Of a stretch of DNA of 64,000 nucleotides, positions 42,093 to 50,802 are shown piece by piece. Below the pieces are notes generated by a model. It was given only the letters and a program-made list of their open reading frames with translations. It had not been told where the DNA came from and did not search any database. The stretch is taken from contig NZ_JBHSMC010000014.1 of the NCBI RefSeq assembly GCF_042655485.1, positions 186,001 to 250,000 of the forward strand, in the 5' to 3' direction. Origin of the DNA: Lederbergia graminis (GTDB taxonomy: Bacteria > Bacillota > Bacilli > Bacillales > Bacillaceae_C). Position 1 is the first letter of the stretch; every line of letters begins with the position of its first letter. The position numbers and the translations under genes were made by a program.

Positions 42093-43619
42093 TCAATCTT
42101 TATTTATTCCTTTTTTTGCTTTCGGGCGAGGTCCGAGTCCTAATTCTTTCTTTTCTTTTATTAAAGCTTTGTAGAGGGAAATCATCATTAAAATCATAAT
42201 AAACGAGAATGGAAAAGCTGCGATTATTAATGCATTTTGTAAGGCTTGTAATCCACCACTCCTTAATAATATTGCAGCAATAGCGGCAAGCAGTATACCC
42301 CATGTTACCTTCACTCGGTTAGGAGGTGTTAATGATCCATACGTAGTCTGCATTCCTAAGACGAATGTAGCAGAATCTGCAGAGGTAATAAAAAAAGTAC
42401 CTACAAGCAATATGGCAACGATTGACAATACCGAGGAAATTGGTAATTGGTTAAAGATAGCGAATAAAACTTCCTCTGTTGCAAATTGTGTTAAATCGAC
42501 ATTCCCGCTTTGTTGGACATCAATTCCAGTAGTTCCAAATACAGTGAACCATATAAAGCTAACAATTGTTGGTAATAGGATTACTCCAATTAGAAATTCA
42601 CGAATCGTACGTCCTCTCGATACACGTGCTATAAATATACCGACAAAAGGAGACCACGAAATCCACCATGCCCAATAAAATATCGTCCAATCATTTATCC
42701 ATTCGCGATGATCTGGGTTAAGTGGTGCTATCCGAAAACTCATTTGTATGATGTTCTGAACATACTTTCCTAATGTGTCTGTAAACATATTCATTATAAA
42801 TAAGCCAGGTCCCGCTATAAATACTAATACTAATAACAATACAGCTAGGACAAGGTTGGCATTACTTAAATACTTAATTCCTTTGCTCAATCCTGACCAT
42901 GCGGACATTAGGAAAAGTATTGTAACAATTATTATTATAATTAGTTGAACCGTAAAATTAATCGGAATATCAAAGAGGAATGCTAATCCACCGTTTATTT
43001 GCGCTGCTCCAAAACCTAATGTAGTGGCTACTCCGATTACTGTCGCAGTGACTGCAATGATATCAATAATAGTAGCAATTTTACCTTCCGTATGCTTACC
43101 TAACAATGGGCCAAGCGTTGCGCTAATTAGACCAGGTTTGTCTTTTCTGAAGTTGAAGTAAGCAAGGCTTAATGCAACTAAACCATAGATTGCCCATGCA
43201 TGTATACCCCAATGAAAAAAGGTGTACCTCATTGATTCTTTAATGGCATCATTTGAACCTGGCTTTGCAAGTGGAGGGTTATTGGCAAAATGTGAAAGTG
43301 GCTCAGCTGCTCCCCAGAACACCAGTCCGATTCCCATACCGGCACTAAATAACATGGCGAACCATGTGGTTTTTGAGTATTCCGGTTTTTCACCAGGTTT
43401 ACCTAATCTAATTGCACCTATTGGACTAAATATGAGTAACAGGCAGAAGATTACGATTACCGTCACTAAAATTAAATAATACCAACCGAAGCTAGAAGTA
43501 ATAAATGCTTGGATATTTGCAGTTGCTGCTTCAAAGTTTGTTGGTGTCGCTACACCTAAAATGACTGCTACTAACAAAATAGCTGCTGATATCCAAAAAA
43601 CGTTTGAAACTTTTCTCAT
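42093..43619 (-). CDS. opuD: Glycine betaine/choline transporter, BCCT family
   Basis: A sodium-coupled osmoprotectant carrier with 12 membrane helices, 508 residues. Family marks: MLFSAGMGIGLVFWGAAEPLSHF, the substrate-box tryptophans in FYWAWWISWSPFVGIFIARVSRGRTIREF region, and the C-terminal charged tail (KEKKELGLGPRPKAKK) typical for osmotic sensing. Closest in plan to B. subtilis OpuD. Monocistronic and divergent from xylA, with the 33-bp palindrome between them. Confidence 0.9.
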   Translation of the reverse strand: MRKVSNVFWISAAILLVAVILGVATPTNFEAATANIQAFITSSFGWYYLILVTVIVIFCLLLIFSPIGAIRLGKPGEKPEYSKTTWFAMLFSAGMGIGLVFWGAAEPLSHFANNPPLAKPGSNDAIKESMRYTFFHWGIHAWAIYGLVALSLAYFNFRKDKPGLISATLGPLLGKHTEGKIATIIDIIAVTATVIGVATTLGFGAAQINGGLAFLFDIPINFTVQLIIIIIVTILFLMSAWSGLSKGIKYLSNANLVLAVLLLVLVFIAGPGLFIMNMFTDTLGKYVQNIIQMSFRIAPLNPDHREWINDWTIFYWAWWISWSPFVGIFIARVSRGRTIREFLIGVILLPTIVSFIWFTVFGTTGIDVQQSGNVDLTQFATEEVLFAIFNQLPISSVLSIVAILLVGTFFITSADSATFVLGMQTTYGSLTPPNRVKVTWGILLAAIAAILLRSGGLQALQNALIIAAFPFSFIMILMMISLYKALIKEKKELGLGPRPKAKKGINKD

Positions 43620-43778
43620 ATCATTCTCCTTTAAGACGATTCACGTTTTTGTATACTTAGTATTGCTTCATTTCCAATTCTTATTTAACTGTAGTTCGAT
43701 TATTTTTAGAAAGTATGATGGAAAAGCACTTAAGTCTGTTAAATTTTCAAGAACAAGTGGGGGGGATTATAGTTTTTA

Positions 43779-43811
43779 AAGCACTTTTTAAAATTTATTT
43801 AAAAAGTGCTT
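43779..43811 (+). promoter_or_regulatory. Palindromic operator, probable XylR site
   Basis: A perfect inverted repeat with 14-bp arms AAGCACTTTTTAAA and TTTAAAAAGTGCTT around ATTTA. It ends on the -35 of the xylA promoter and no T run follows, so it is an operator rather than a terminator. The sequence differs from the B. subtilis xyl operator I recall. Confidence 0.65.
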
Positions 43812-43838
43812 GAAAGCGCTTCTCAAAGGTTGTATATT
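43810..43838 (+). promoter_or_regulatory. xylA promoter with cre site
   Basis: TTGAAA (43810-43815), 17-bp spacer, TATATT (43833-43838). TGAAAGCGCTTCTC (43811-43824) has a perfect left half and core of a CcpA cre site and covers the -35, so glucose repression is likely. Confidence 0.65.
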
Positions 43839-43892
43839 ATAATTAGAAGTTAAGAAAATGCTTACGAAAACGATGTTGAGAGGGGTATGTAG

Positions 43893-45221
43893 ATGTTGAA
43901 AGAAGCTGTATTTAAGGATATTCCAGTAATAAAGTATGAGGGAGCAGGTTCAACTAACCCATTTGCTTTCAAACATTATAATGCAGATGAGGTAGTTGGG
44001 GATAAGCCGATGAAGGATCATTTAAGGTTTGCTATGAGTTATTGGCATACATTTACATTTGGCGGTACGGACCCATTTGGTTTACCAACAATGGAGAGAG
44101 AATGGGATTCCATTGAAAGCCCAATGGAACTTGCAAAGAGAAGAGTAATTGCAGCTTTTGAATTCATGGAAAAGTTAGGAATTGAATACTTCTGCTTCCA
44201 TGATGTAGATGTTGCTCCTGAAGGAAAGACACTTGCAGAAAGCCAACGCAATTTATTTGAAATCGTAGACTTAATTGAAGAGAAAATGGAAGAAACAGGA
44301 ATTAAGTTGTTATGGGGTACAACAAACGCGTTTAGTAATCGAGTATTTATGCATGGTGCTGCTACTTCATCTAATGCAGATGTCTTTGCAAGAACTGCTG
44401 CACAAATTAAGATTGCTATGGATATAACGAAACGTCTTGGTGGTGAAAACTACGTACTATGGGGCGGTAGAGAAGGTTATGAAACACTTTTAAACACAAA
44501 TACAGAACTTGAATTAGATAACCTTGCACGTTTACTAAGAATGGTTGCAGCATATAAAAAAGAAATTGGCTTCACTGGTCAACTATTAATTGAACCGAAG
44601 CCGAAGGAGCCTACAAAGCATCAATATGATTTCGATACAGCTACAGTACTAGGGTTCCTAAGAAAATATGGTCTTGAAAATGAGTACAAACTTAACATTG
44701 AAGCGAACCACGCTACTCTTGCTGGGCATACATTCCAACATGAGTTAAATATGGCAAGAATTAATGGTGCATTAGGAAGTATTGATGCTAACCAGGGTGA
44801 TACATTACTTGGTTGGGATACAGACCAATTTCCAACAAATGTGTATGATGCAACATTAGCAATGTATGAAGTATTGAAGCAAGGTGGATTAGCACCAGGT
44901 GGTTTAAACTTTGATGCAAAGGTTAGAAGAGCATCATTTGAAGCAGAAGATTTATTCCATGCTTATATCGCTGGAATGGATACCTTCGCGAAGGGCCTAA
45001 AAGTAGCACATAAACTGCTTGAGGACGGAGTACTTGAAGATAATATTGCAAAACGTTATGAAAGCTATGATAGCGGTATAGGGAAAGAGATTGTCAATGA
45101 GCAAGTAGGGTTAAACGATCTATATGAATACGCATTGAAAAATAATGATATCAAATTAAGTTCTGGAAGACAGGAAATGCTTGAAGCGATTGTAAATAAC
45201 TATATCTACGAATCAAAATAA
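43893..45221 (+). CDS. xylA: Xylose isomerase
   Basis: Converts D-xylose to D-xylulose in the cytosol. A 442-residue class II enzyme with the extended N terminus. Catalytic His103 and Asp106 lie in FCFHDVDVAPEG; metal ligands in LIEPKPKEPTKHQYDFD, NIEANHATLAGHTFQHEL and the DANQGD motif. GAGAGGGG lies 7 nt before the ATG. It heads the operon xylA-xylR-xylB with operator and cre upstream. Confidence 0.97.
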   Translation: MLKEAVFKDIPVIKYEGAGSTNPFAFKHYNADEVVGDKPMKDHLRFAMSYWHTFTFGGTDPFGLPTMEREWDSIESPMELAKRRVIAAFEFMEKLGIEYFCFHDVDVAPEGKTLAESQRNLFEIVDLIEEKMEETGIKLLWGTTNAFSNRVFMHGAATSSNADVFARTAAQIKIAMDITKRLGGENYVLWGGREGYETLLNTNTELELDNLARLLRMVAAYKKEIGFTGQLLIEPKPKEPTKHQYDFDTATVLGFLRKYGLENEYKLNIEANHATLAGHTFQHELNMARINGALGSIDANQGDTLLGWDTDQFPTNVYDATLAMYEVLKQGGLAPGGLNFDAKVRRASFEAEDLFHAYIAGMDTFAKGLKVAHKLLEDGVLEDNIAKRYESYDSGIGKEIVNEQVGLNDLYEYALKNNDIKLSSGRQEMLEAIVNNYIYESK

Positions 45222-45239
45222 ACAGAATTGGTGATGTAA

Positions 45240-46406
45240 ATGTATGTTCAACAGCATGAGAAAATGATTAACAGAGATAAGGTGTTGGCAACACTTTTTG
45301 AGCATCGCCAATTAACAAAGCTAGATATTTCACGTATTACAAATTTAAGCATTCCGACAGTTACTTCAAATATTACTAGTTTAATAGAATTAGGAATAGT
45401 GGATGAGGCAGGAGTTGCTAATTCCACAGGTGGACGTAAACCAAAAATAGTCCGCCTCCTTCCTAATTCGCGATTTTCAATCGGTGTCGAAATTACACCA
45501 ACAAAAGTAAAATTGGTGATTATCAACTTATTTTGTGAAATCCAACTCAGGAAAGAGTTTTCCTTAGATGAACTGAAGACAACTTCTGGATTTCATCGAG
45601 CAATGATAAAAATGGCAGATGTAGTCCAAGAAATGATTAAGGAGCTACATATTCAAAGCCAGTGCATTATGGGAATTGGTATTTCTGTTCCAGGAACAGT
45701 TAACCGAGAACAATTTGTGTTAGAACTCGCGCCAAATCTAGGTTTAAAGCAATTTTCGCTCCAATTTCTTAAGGATATGTTTCCATTCCCTCTTTATATT
45801 GAAAATGAGGCAAATGCTGGTGCGTTTGGTGAATTAATGCTTGATAAGCAAGCCTCGGATGAACATACCGTTTATGTATCGATTACGGAAGGGATTGGTA
45901 CTTCGATTATATCGAAGGATGGCTTCTATAAGGGTAATAAAGAACGTGCTGGTGAGTTCGGCCACATGCACACTGGAAATTCTGAAAGAGTTTGTAGTTG
46001 TGGAAGGACAGGTTGTTGGGAACTGTTTAGTTCAGAAACAGCTTTACTTAATTTGTACAAGGAACAAACAGGTGTAGAACAACCAAAGCTAGCCGAAATA
46101 ATGGAGAGGCATATTGCAAAGGATGAAGATGCCCAAATTGTTGTGAAGCAATATTTGCAAAATATTGCTCTAGGTATACAAAACATCCTATTAGCAATTG
46201 ATCCAAAGCAAATTATTATTGGTGGCGAGCTTGCTAAATATAGTGATCAATTAATAATAGAGTTACGAAAATTCATTTTTTCCCAAGCTGTTTTTCACAA
46301 TGAACAAGATGTGGATATAAATTTCTCTAGTTTATATACAGATTCATCTATTTTAGGGGCTGCTATTACCCCTTATAAACAACTATTTCTAACAGATGAA
46401 GAGTAA
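45240..46406 (+). CDS. xylR: Xylose operon repressor, ROK family
   Basis: A 388-residue repressor with a winged helix (about 17-62; LTKLDISRITNLSIPTVTSN) and a ROK sugar-kinase-like domain, including ENEANAGAFGE and the zinc motif with Cys252, Cys254 and Cys259 (CSCGRTGCWE). Xylose binding would release DNA. It lies inside the operon between xylA and xylB, 18 bp behind xylA, so it is repressed by itself; in B. subtilis xylR is divergent. Its likely operator is the palindrome at 43779. Confidence 0.92.
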   Translation: MYVQQHEKMINRDKVLATLFEHRQLTKLDISRITNLSIPTVTSNITSLIELGIVDEAGVANSTGGRKPKIVRLLPNSRFSIGVEITPTKVKLVIINLFCEIQLRKEFSLDELKTTSGFHRAMIKMADVVQEMIKELHIQSQCIMGIGISVPGTVNREQFVLELAPNLGLKQFSLQFLKDMFPFPLYIENEANAGAFGELMLDKQASDEHTVYVSITEGIGTSIISKDGFYKGNKERAGEFGHMHTGNSERVCSCGRTGCWELFSSETALLNLYKEQTGVEQPKLAEIMERHIAKDEDAQIVVKQYLQNIALGIQNILLAIDPKQIIIGGELAKYSDQLIIELRKFIFSQAVFHNEQDVDINFSSLYTDSSILGAAITPYKQLFLTDEE

Positions 46407-46419
46407 AGAAGGTGTAGTT

Positions 46420-47910
46420 ATGGGGTATCTTGGAATTGATTTAGGTACATCTGGTGTAAAGATTGTCTATATGGAAGAACCAGGTAAAATAGAGAAACAA
46501 GTTACAAAGGAATATCCGATATATCACCCCCACCCTGGATGGTCAGAACAACATCCGATGGATTGGTGGGAAGCGACAATTGCTGGTATACAAGAGATTT
46601 TGAAAGATGTAGATACAAGTGATATAGCAGGTATTGGTTTAAGTGGTCAGATGCATGGAATGGTAGCACTAGATAAAAATGGCGAGGTGTTAACACCTGC
46701 TATTCTATGGAATGATCAACGTACTCATGAAGAATGTCTTTACTTAAATAATGAAGTTGGCAGGGAATTTCTAACGAAGCATACTGGAAATATGGCCCTT
46801 ACTGGCTTTACAGCACCAAAAATTCTTTGGTTGAAAAAGAATCAGCCTGAAATTTTTGATCAAGTCCGTTACTTCATGTTACCGAAGGATTTTATAGGAT
46901 ATAAATTAACAGGTGAACTGTTTACAGATGTTTCAGACGCTTCTGGTACACTGTATTTTAATGTAGAAAAACGCACTTGGTCTCAAGAGATATTAGATAT
47001 TATCGGAATAAATGAAGCAATGCTACCAAAAGTATTTGAATCATATGAGGTAGCTGCAAAAATTAATGAGAGCGCTTCTACACAAACTGGCCTTCCAGTA
47101 GGTGTACAAGTTATTGCTGGTGGTGGAGATAATGCTGCTGGTGCAGTTGGAAGCGGTATTATCCACGAAGGTACAGCATTAATTTCTTTAGGAACTTCAG
47201 GCGTTGTTTTTTCTCCGCAAAGGACGTATTCCGTAGATGAAAATAATCGTTTACATTCCTTCTGTGATGCTACAGGAAAATGGCATGTAATGGGTGTAAT
47301 GCTGTCTGCTGCTGCATCTTTAAAATGGTGGATAGAAGATATACATCATGGCGATTATGATCAGTTATTACAGGAGGCAGAAGCTTCTCCAGCGGGAAGT
47401 AATGGACTTTATTTCCTTCCATATTTAAGTGGGGAAAGAACACCTCATAATGATCCATTTGCAAGAGGGTCATTTATAGGCTTGAGCCCAACTCATACTA
47501 GAGGAGATATGACGAGAGCTGTATTAGAAGGTGTTGCATTTGCACTTAATGACTCGTTTGCAATTTCCAAGGACTTAAATCTTACTTTTGAACAAGTGAG
47601 TATCATTGGTGGAGGTACGAAGAGTTCTTTATGGATGCAAATATTTGCGGATATGCTGCAAACAACCGTAGTAACTTCCTCTAATTCGGGGGGACCAGCT
47701 GTAGGAGCTGCCATTTTAGCTGCAGTTGGAACTGGTGCTTATCAATCATTAGAAGAAGCATGTACTAAAATGGACGAAAATGGAAAGGTATTTGAACCAA
47801 ATGTATCTAATGGGGAAGTGTACGCAAAAATGTTCCCTGTTTTCCAAAAGGTCTATTCCGCTTTAAAGGATACTTTTGGAGCAATATATCAAGTCAACGA
47901 GAGCTTGTAG
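46420..47910 (+). CDS. xylB: Xylulokinase
   Basis: Phosphorylates D-xylulose to enter the pentose phosphate pathway. A 496-residue FGGY kinase: phosphate loop LGIDLGTSGVKI at the N terminus, GLSGQMHGMV, the catalytic aspartate in ILWNDQRT / AGGGDNAAGAVGSG, and IIGGGTKSSLWMQ near the C terminus. ATG 46420 follows AAGGTG; an earlier in-frame ATG at 46396 overlaps xylR and lacks a site. The gap to xylR is 13 bp. Confidence 0.95.
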   Translation: MGYLGIDLGTSGVKIVYMEEPGKIEKQVTKEYPIYHPHPGWSEQHPMDWWEATIAGIQEILKDVDTSDIAGIGLSGQMHGMVALDKNGEVLTPAILWNDQRTHEECLYLNNEVGREFLTKHTGNMALTGFTAPKILWLKKNQPEIFDQVRYFMLPKDFIGYKLTGELFTDVSDASGTLYFNVEKRTWSQEILDIIGINEAMLPKVFESYEVAAKINESASTQTGLPVGVQVIAGGGDNAAGAVGSGIIHEGTALISLGTSGVVFSPQRTYSVDENNRLHSFCDATGKWHVMGVMLSAAASLKWWIEDIHHGDYDQLLQEAEASPAGSNGLYFLPYLSGERTPHNDPFARGSFIGLSPTHTRGDMTRAVLEGVAFALNDSFAISKDLNLTFEQVSIIGGGTKSSLWMQIFADMLQTTVVTSSNSGGPAVGAAILAAVGTGAYQSLEEACTKMDENGKVFEPNVSNGEVYAKMFPVFQKVYSALKDTFGAIYQVNESL

Positions 47911-47926
47911 ACTAGAGGCGAACAAC

Positions 47927-49099
47927 ATGAGAAACAGCTTTGATCAGATTATTAATCGTTTTAATACAAATTCTGCTAAATGGGATGAGCTTGCGGAGCA
48001 GTATGGGCGAGAAGTAATTGCACTATCTGTTGCTGATATGGATATACCAGCTCCAAAAGTACTCGTAAACAAAATGGTAGAAATGGCTAGACATGGAATA
48101 TATGGATATACCGATCTATCATCATCCTATTATGCCGCGGTTCAGGATTGGTATAAACGGATGTATGATTGGGAGATTCCTAGAGAATGGATTGTCTTCT
48201 CACCGAGAATTGTACAAGCAGTCTCGCTCATTATTCAAAATTTCTTGGAAGAGGGAGATAAAGTTCTTGTTCATACTCCGTCGTATGGCCCAATTACGAA
48301 TGCAGTTACGCTAAACAATCGAACATTAATTGAAAGCCCTTTACTGTTGAAAGATGGTCGTTATGAAATTGATTTCGAAGATACAGAAGCAAAAATGAAA
48401 GCTGGCGTAAAAGTTTTACTTTTTGTCTCACCACATAATCCAACTGGACGTGTTTGGACGAAAGTAGAGCTTAAGAGATTAGGAGAATTATGTGTTAAAT
48501 ACAATGTTTTGCTTATATCAGATGATATTCATTCTGATTTTACGTATGGGGAACATCGTCATACTTTCATTTCAAACATTTCAGAGGAGATTGCACAACA
48601 TTCTATTATTTGCACATCACCTGCAAAAACGTTTAACTTAGCAAGTTTAGAGATTGCCAATATTATTATTCCAAATGATAAGCTACGCACTCAGTTACAA
48701 AAGAACATAGTTCAGGCAGGTATTCATAATCCCACATTTTTTGCAGTACCTGCCTTAGAGGTTGCGTATACACAATGTGATGTTTGGCTTAAAGAGTTAA
48801 AGGATTATGTACAACAAAATATGAATTACGTAAAAGTATCTTGTGAACAGCATCTACCAAAAGTAAATACACTTGTTACAGAAGGTACGTATTTAATGTG
48901 GCTAGATGCACGAAAATGGAGTGAAAAAGAAAGCGATTTAAAAAAATGGATATTAGACGAAGCAAAGGTCGCATTGAGTTTCGGTTCTTCTTTCGGTAAT
49001 GAATATGAAGGATTTATTCGAATCAATGTTGGAACTCCACGTCCACTCTTAGAAGAAGGCTTAAGACGCATCGCAGGTATTTATCAGCAATACAACTAG
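47927..49099 (+). CDS. PLP-dependent aminotransferase/C-S lyase, PatB/MalY type
   Basis: A 390-residue fold-type I PLP enzyme. Schiff-base Lys234 lies in SPAKTFNLASLEIAN; PHNPTGRVW, SDDIHSDF and the final RINVGTPRPLLEEGL (substrate-carboxylate arginine) fit the MalY/PatB cystathionine beta-lyase subgroup, which differs from ordinary class I enzymes. ATG 47927 is used (AGAGGCG upstream); the longer frame runs into xylB. Only 16 bp separate it from xylB, so it joins the xylose transcript, an odd partner. Substrate unknown. Confidence 0.85.
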   Translation: MRNSFDQIINRFNTNSAKWDELAEQYGREVIALSVADMDIPAPKVLVNKMVEMARHGIYGYTDLSSSYYAAVQDWYKRMYDWEIPREWIVFSPRIVQAVSLIIQNFLEEGDKVLVHTPSYGPITNAVTLNNRTLIESPLLLKDGRYEIDFEDTEAKMKAGVKVLLFVSPHNPTGRVWTKVELKRLGELCVKYNVLLISDDIHSDFTYGEHRHTFISNISEEIAQHSIICTSPAKTFNLASLEIANIIIPNDKLRTQLQKNIVQAGIHNPTFFAVPALEVAYTQCDVWLKELKDYVQQNMNYVKVSCEQHLPKVNTLVTEGTYLMWLDARKWSEKESDLKKWILDEAKVALSFGSSFGNEYEGFIRINVGTPRPLLEEGLRRIAGIYQQYN

Positions 49100-49132
49100 G
49101 GATTGTTACAATACAAAAGAGGTGAAGGACAG

Positions 49133-50620
49133 ATGTCAAAAACAACTACTGTTAAGAAACCAACATTGTTCTTAGCGTTATTACCAATTCTAACAATGAT
49201 TGTATTACTATTTGGTGGATATGTATTCTTTGAATTACCACCGGAGCCGCTCATTATTATTTCAGCCATTGTAGCTGGAGCAATTGCTATTTATCTAGGC
49301 CATTCCTACAATGATATTCTGGATTCTGTATCTCAAAAAATTGCAAAAACGATGCCTGCAATATTAATTTTAATCACAGTAGGTTTTATGATTGGAGCTT
49401 GGATGGTCGGTGGTACTATCCCGATGATGATCTATTATGGTTTGAAAATTGTTAGCCCGCAATATTTACTAATCACTGCATTTCTTGTTACATCTATAGT
49501 TGCAATATGTACAGGTACCTCTTGGGGATCTGCAGGGACAATTGGTGTAGCGTTTATGGGTGTAGCAGCGGGGATGGATGCTAATCTTGCTGCTGTAGCA
49601 GGTGCAGTTGTAGCAGGTGCATATTTTGGAGATAAATTATCGCCATTATCTGACACTACTAATATTGCTGCTCTTGCTACAGGTGTAAATTTATACGAGC
49701 ATATTGGTCATTTATTATATACTACATTACCTTCATTTATCGTTTCAGGTATTGTATTTTTAGTAGTAGGCCTTAATACGAATAGTGCAGGTGGGGATTT
49801 ACCAGAAAAAGTTGGAATAATCATGGATACACTAGGTACAATTTTTAATTGGAATATACTATTGATTATACCTGTCTTGATTGTTTTAATCGGTTCCATT
49901 TGGAGAAAACCAACTATTCCCGTCATGCTATTATCTTCAATTGTAGCAATGGTGAACGGCTTGATTTTCCAAGGATTTTCGTTGAAAAGTGTAGTAGCTT
50001 CAGTTGTAAACGGTTTTAACGTATCGATGATACAAGTTTCTAACTTTGATGCAGCTACTGTAATAGCTGATATCCCTACTTTATTGAATCGTGGTGGAAT
50101 GAATTCAATGATGGGGACATTACTCATTTGTTTCTGTGCTATTACATTTGCTGGGACTATCTCAGTTACTAATTCAATTGAATTGATTATTAACAAATTA
50201 CTTAAATTTGTTAAATCAACGGGTAGTTTAATCGTTACAACTATTGCTACTGGCTTAACGATGATTGGCGTTACAAGTAATGGGCAAATTTCTATCTTAA
50301 TTCCAGGGGAAATGTTACGCGAAACATATATTAAAAGAGGCTTACATCCTAAGAACTTAGGGAGAACGATAGAGGATTCTGCATCCATTATTGAACCAAT
50401 TTTACCTTGGACAGCAGCAGGTGCCTATATGGCAGGAACATTAGGTGTAGCAACATTAGAATATTTACCATGGGCAGTATTATGTTGGACAGGTATTATT
50501 TTTGCGACAATTTGGGGTTATACTGGATTTGGTATAGCTAAATTATCGAAAGAAGAACAAGAAAAAATGATGGCAGAGACGCATACTTCCGAGATGCCAT
50601 TGCAAAGCATAGCTAAATAA
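49133..50620 (+). CDS. NhaC family Na+/H+ antiporter-type transporter
   Basis: A 495-residue integral membrane protein with about 11 helices. The NhaC marks CTGTSWGSAGTIGVAFMG, AGAYFGDKLSPLSDTTNIA and GRTIEDSASIIEPILPWTAAGAYM are all present. Members exchange protons/sodium or, in MleN- and MetT-like branches, carry organic acids or methionine. It follows the C-S lyase type gene by 33 bp. The pairing suggests transport of that enzyme's amino acid substrate, but this is inference. ATG 49133 has AGAGGTGAAGG upstream. Confidence 0.85.
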   Translation: MSKTTTVKKPTLFLALLPILTMIVLLFGGYVFFELPPEPLIIISAIVAGAIAIYLGHSYNDILDSVSQKIAKTMPAILILITVGFMIGAWMVGGTIPMMIYYGLKIVSPQYLLITAFLVTSIVAICTGTSWGSAGTIGVAFMGVAAGMDANLAAVAGAVVAGAYFGDKLSPLSDTTNIAALATGVNLYEHIGHLLYTTLPSFIVSGIVFLVVGLNTNSAGGDLPEKVGIIMDTLGTIFNWNILLIIPVLIVLIGSIWRKPTIPVMLLSSIVAMVNGLIFQGFSLKSVVASVVNGFNVSMIQVSNFDAATVIADIPTLLNRGGMNSMMGTLLICFCAITFAGTISVTNSIELIINKLLKFVKSTGSLIVTTIATGLTMIGVTSNGQISILIPGEMLRETYIKRGLHPKNLGRTIEDSASIIEPILPWTAAGAYMAGTLGVATLEYLPWAVLCWTGIIFATIWGYTGFGIAKLSKEEQEKMMAETHTSEMPLQSIAK

Positions 50621-50663
50621 TTATTAGTTAAAGTGAATTAATAATAAATTATGACTAATAACA

Positions 50664-50738
50664 TATAATAATAGAATTGTAAGACTAGACGACATTAGAG
50701 CATAGTGCATTAGTGTTCGGGCTAGTCTCTTTTTTGTT
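50664..50738 (+). promoter_or_regulatory. Terminator, possibly a GlpP-type leader of glpD
   Basis: TATAAT (50664-50669, weak -35) is followed almost at once by a long hairpin, arms AGACTAG and CTAGTCT, with a TTTTTTG tail (50682-50738), 65 bp before glpD. It may simply end the xyl-nhaC transcript, or be the leader terminator opened by GlpP as in B. subtilis glp genes. Confidence 0.55.
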
Positions 50739-50802
50739 AGTATAACGAGTGGAATTTTAAAGCAAATTAAGAGGAATGAGCTGAGTTACGAAGGAGAGAG
50801 CC

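Noticed and set aside
43561..43779. Plus-strand 72-codon frame before xylA
   Set aside because: Antisense to the start of opuD and runs to the edge of the operator; no ribosome site.
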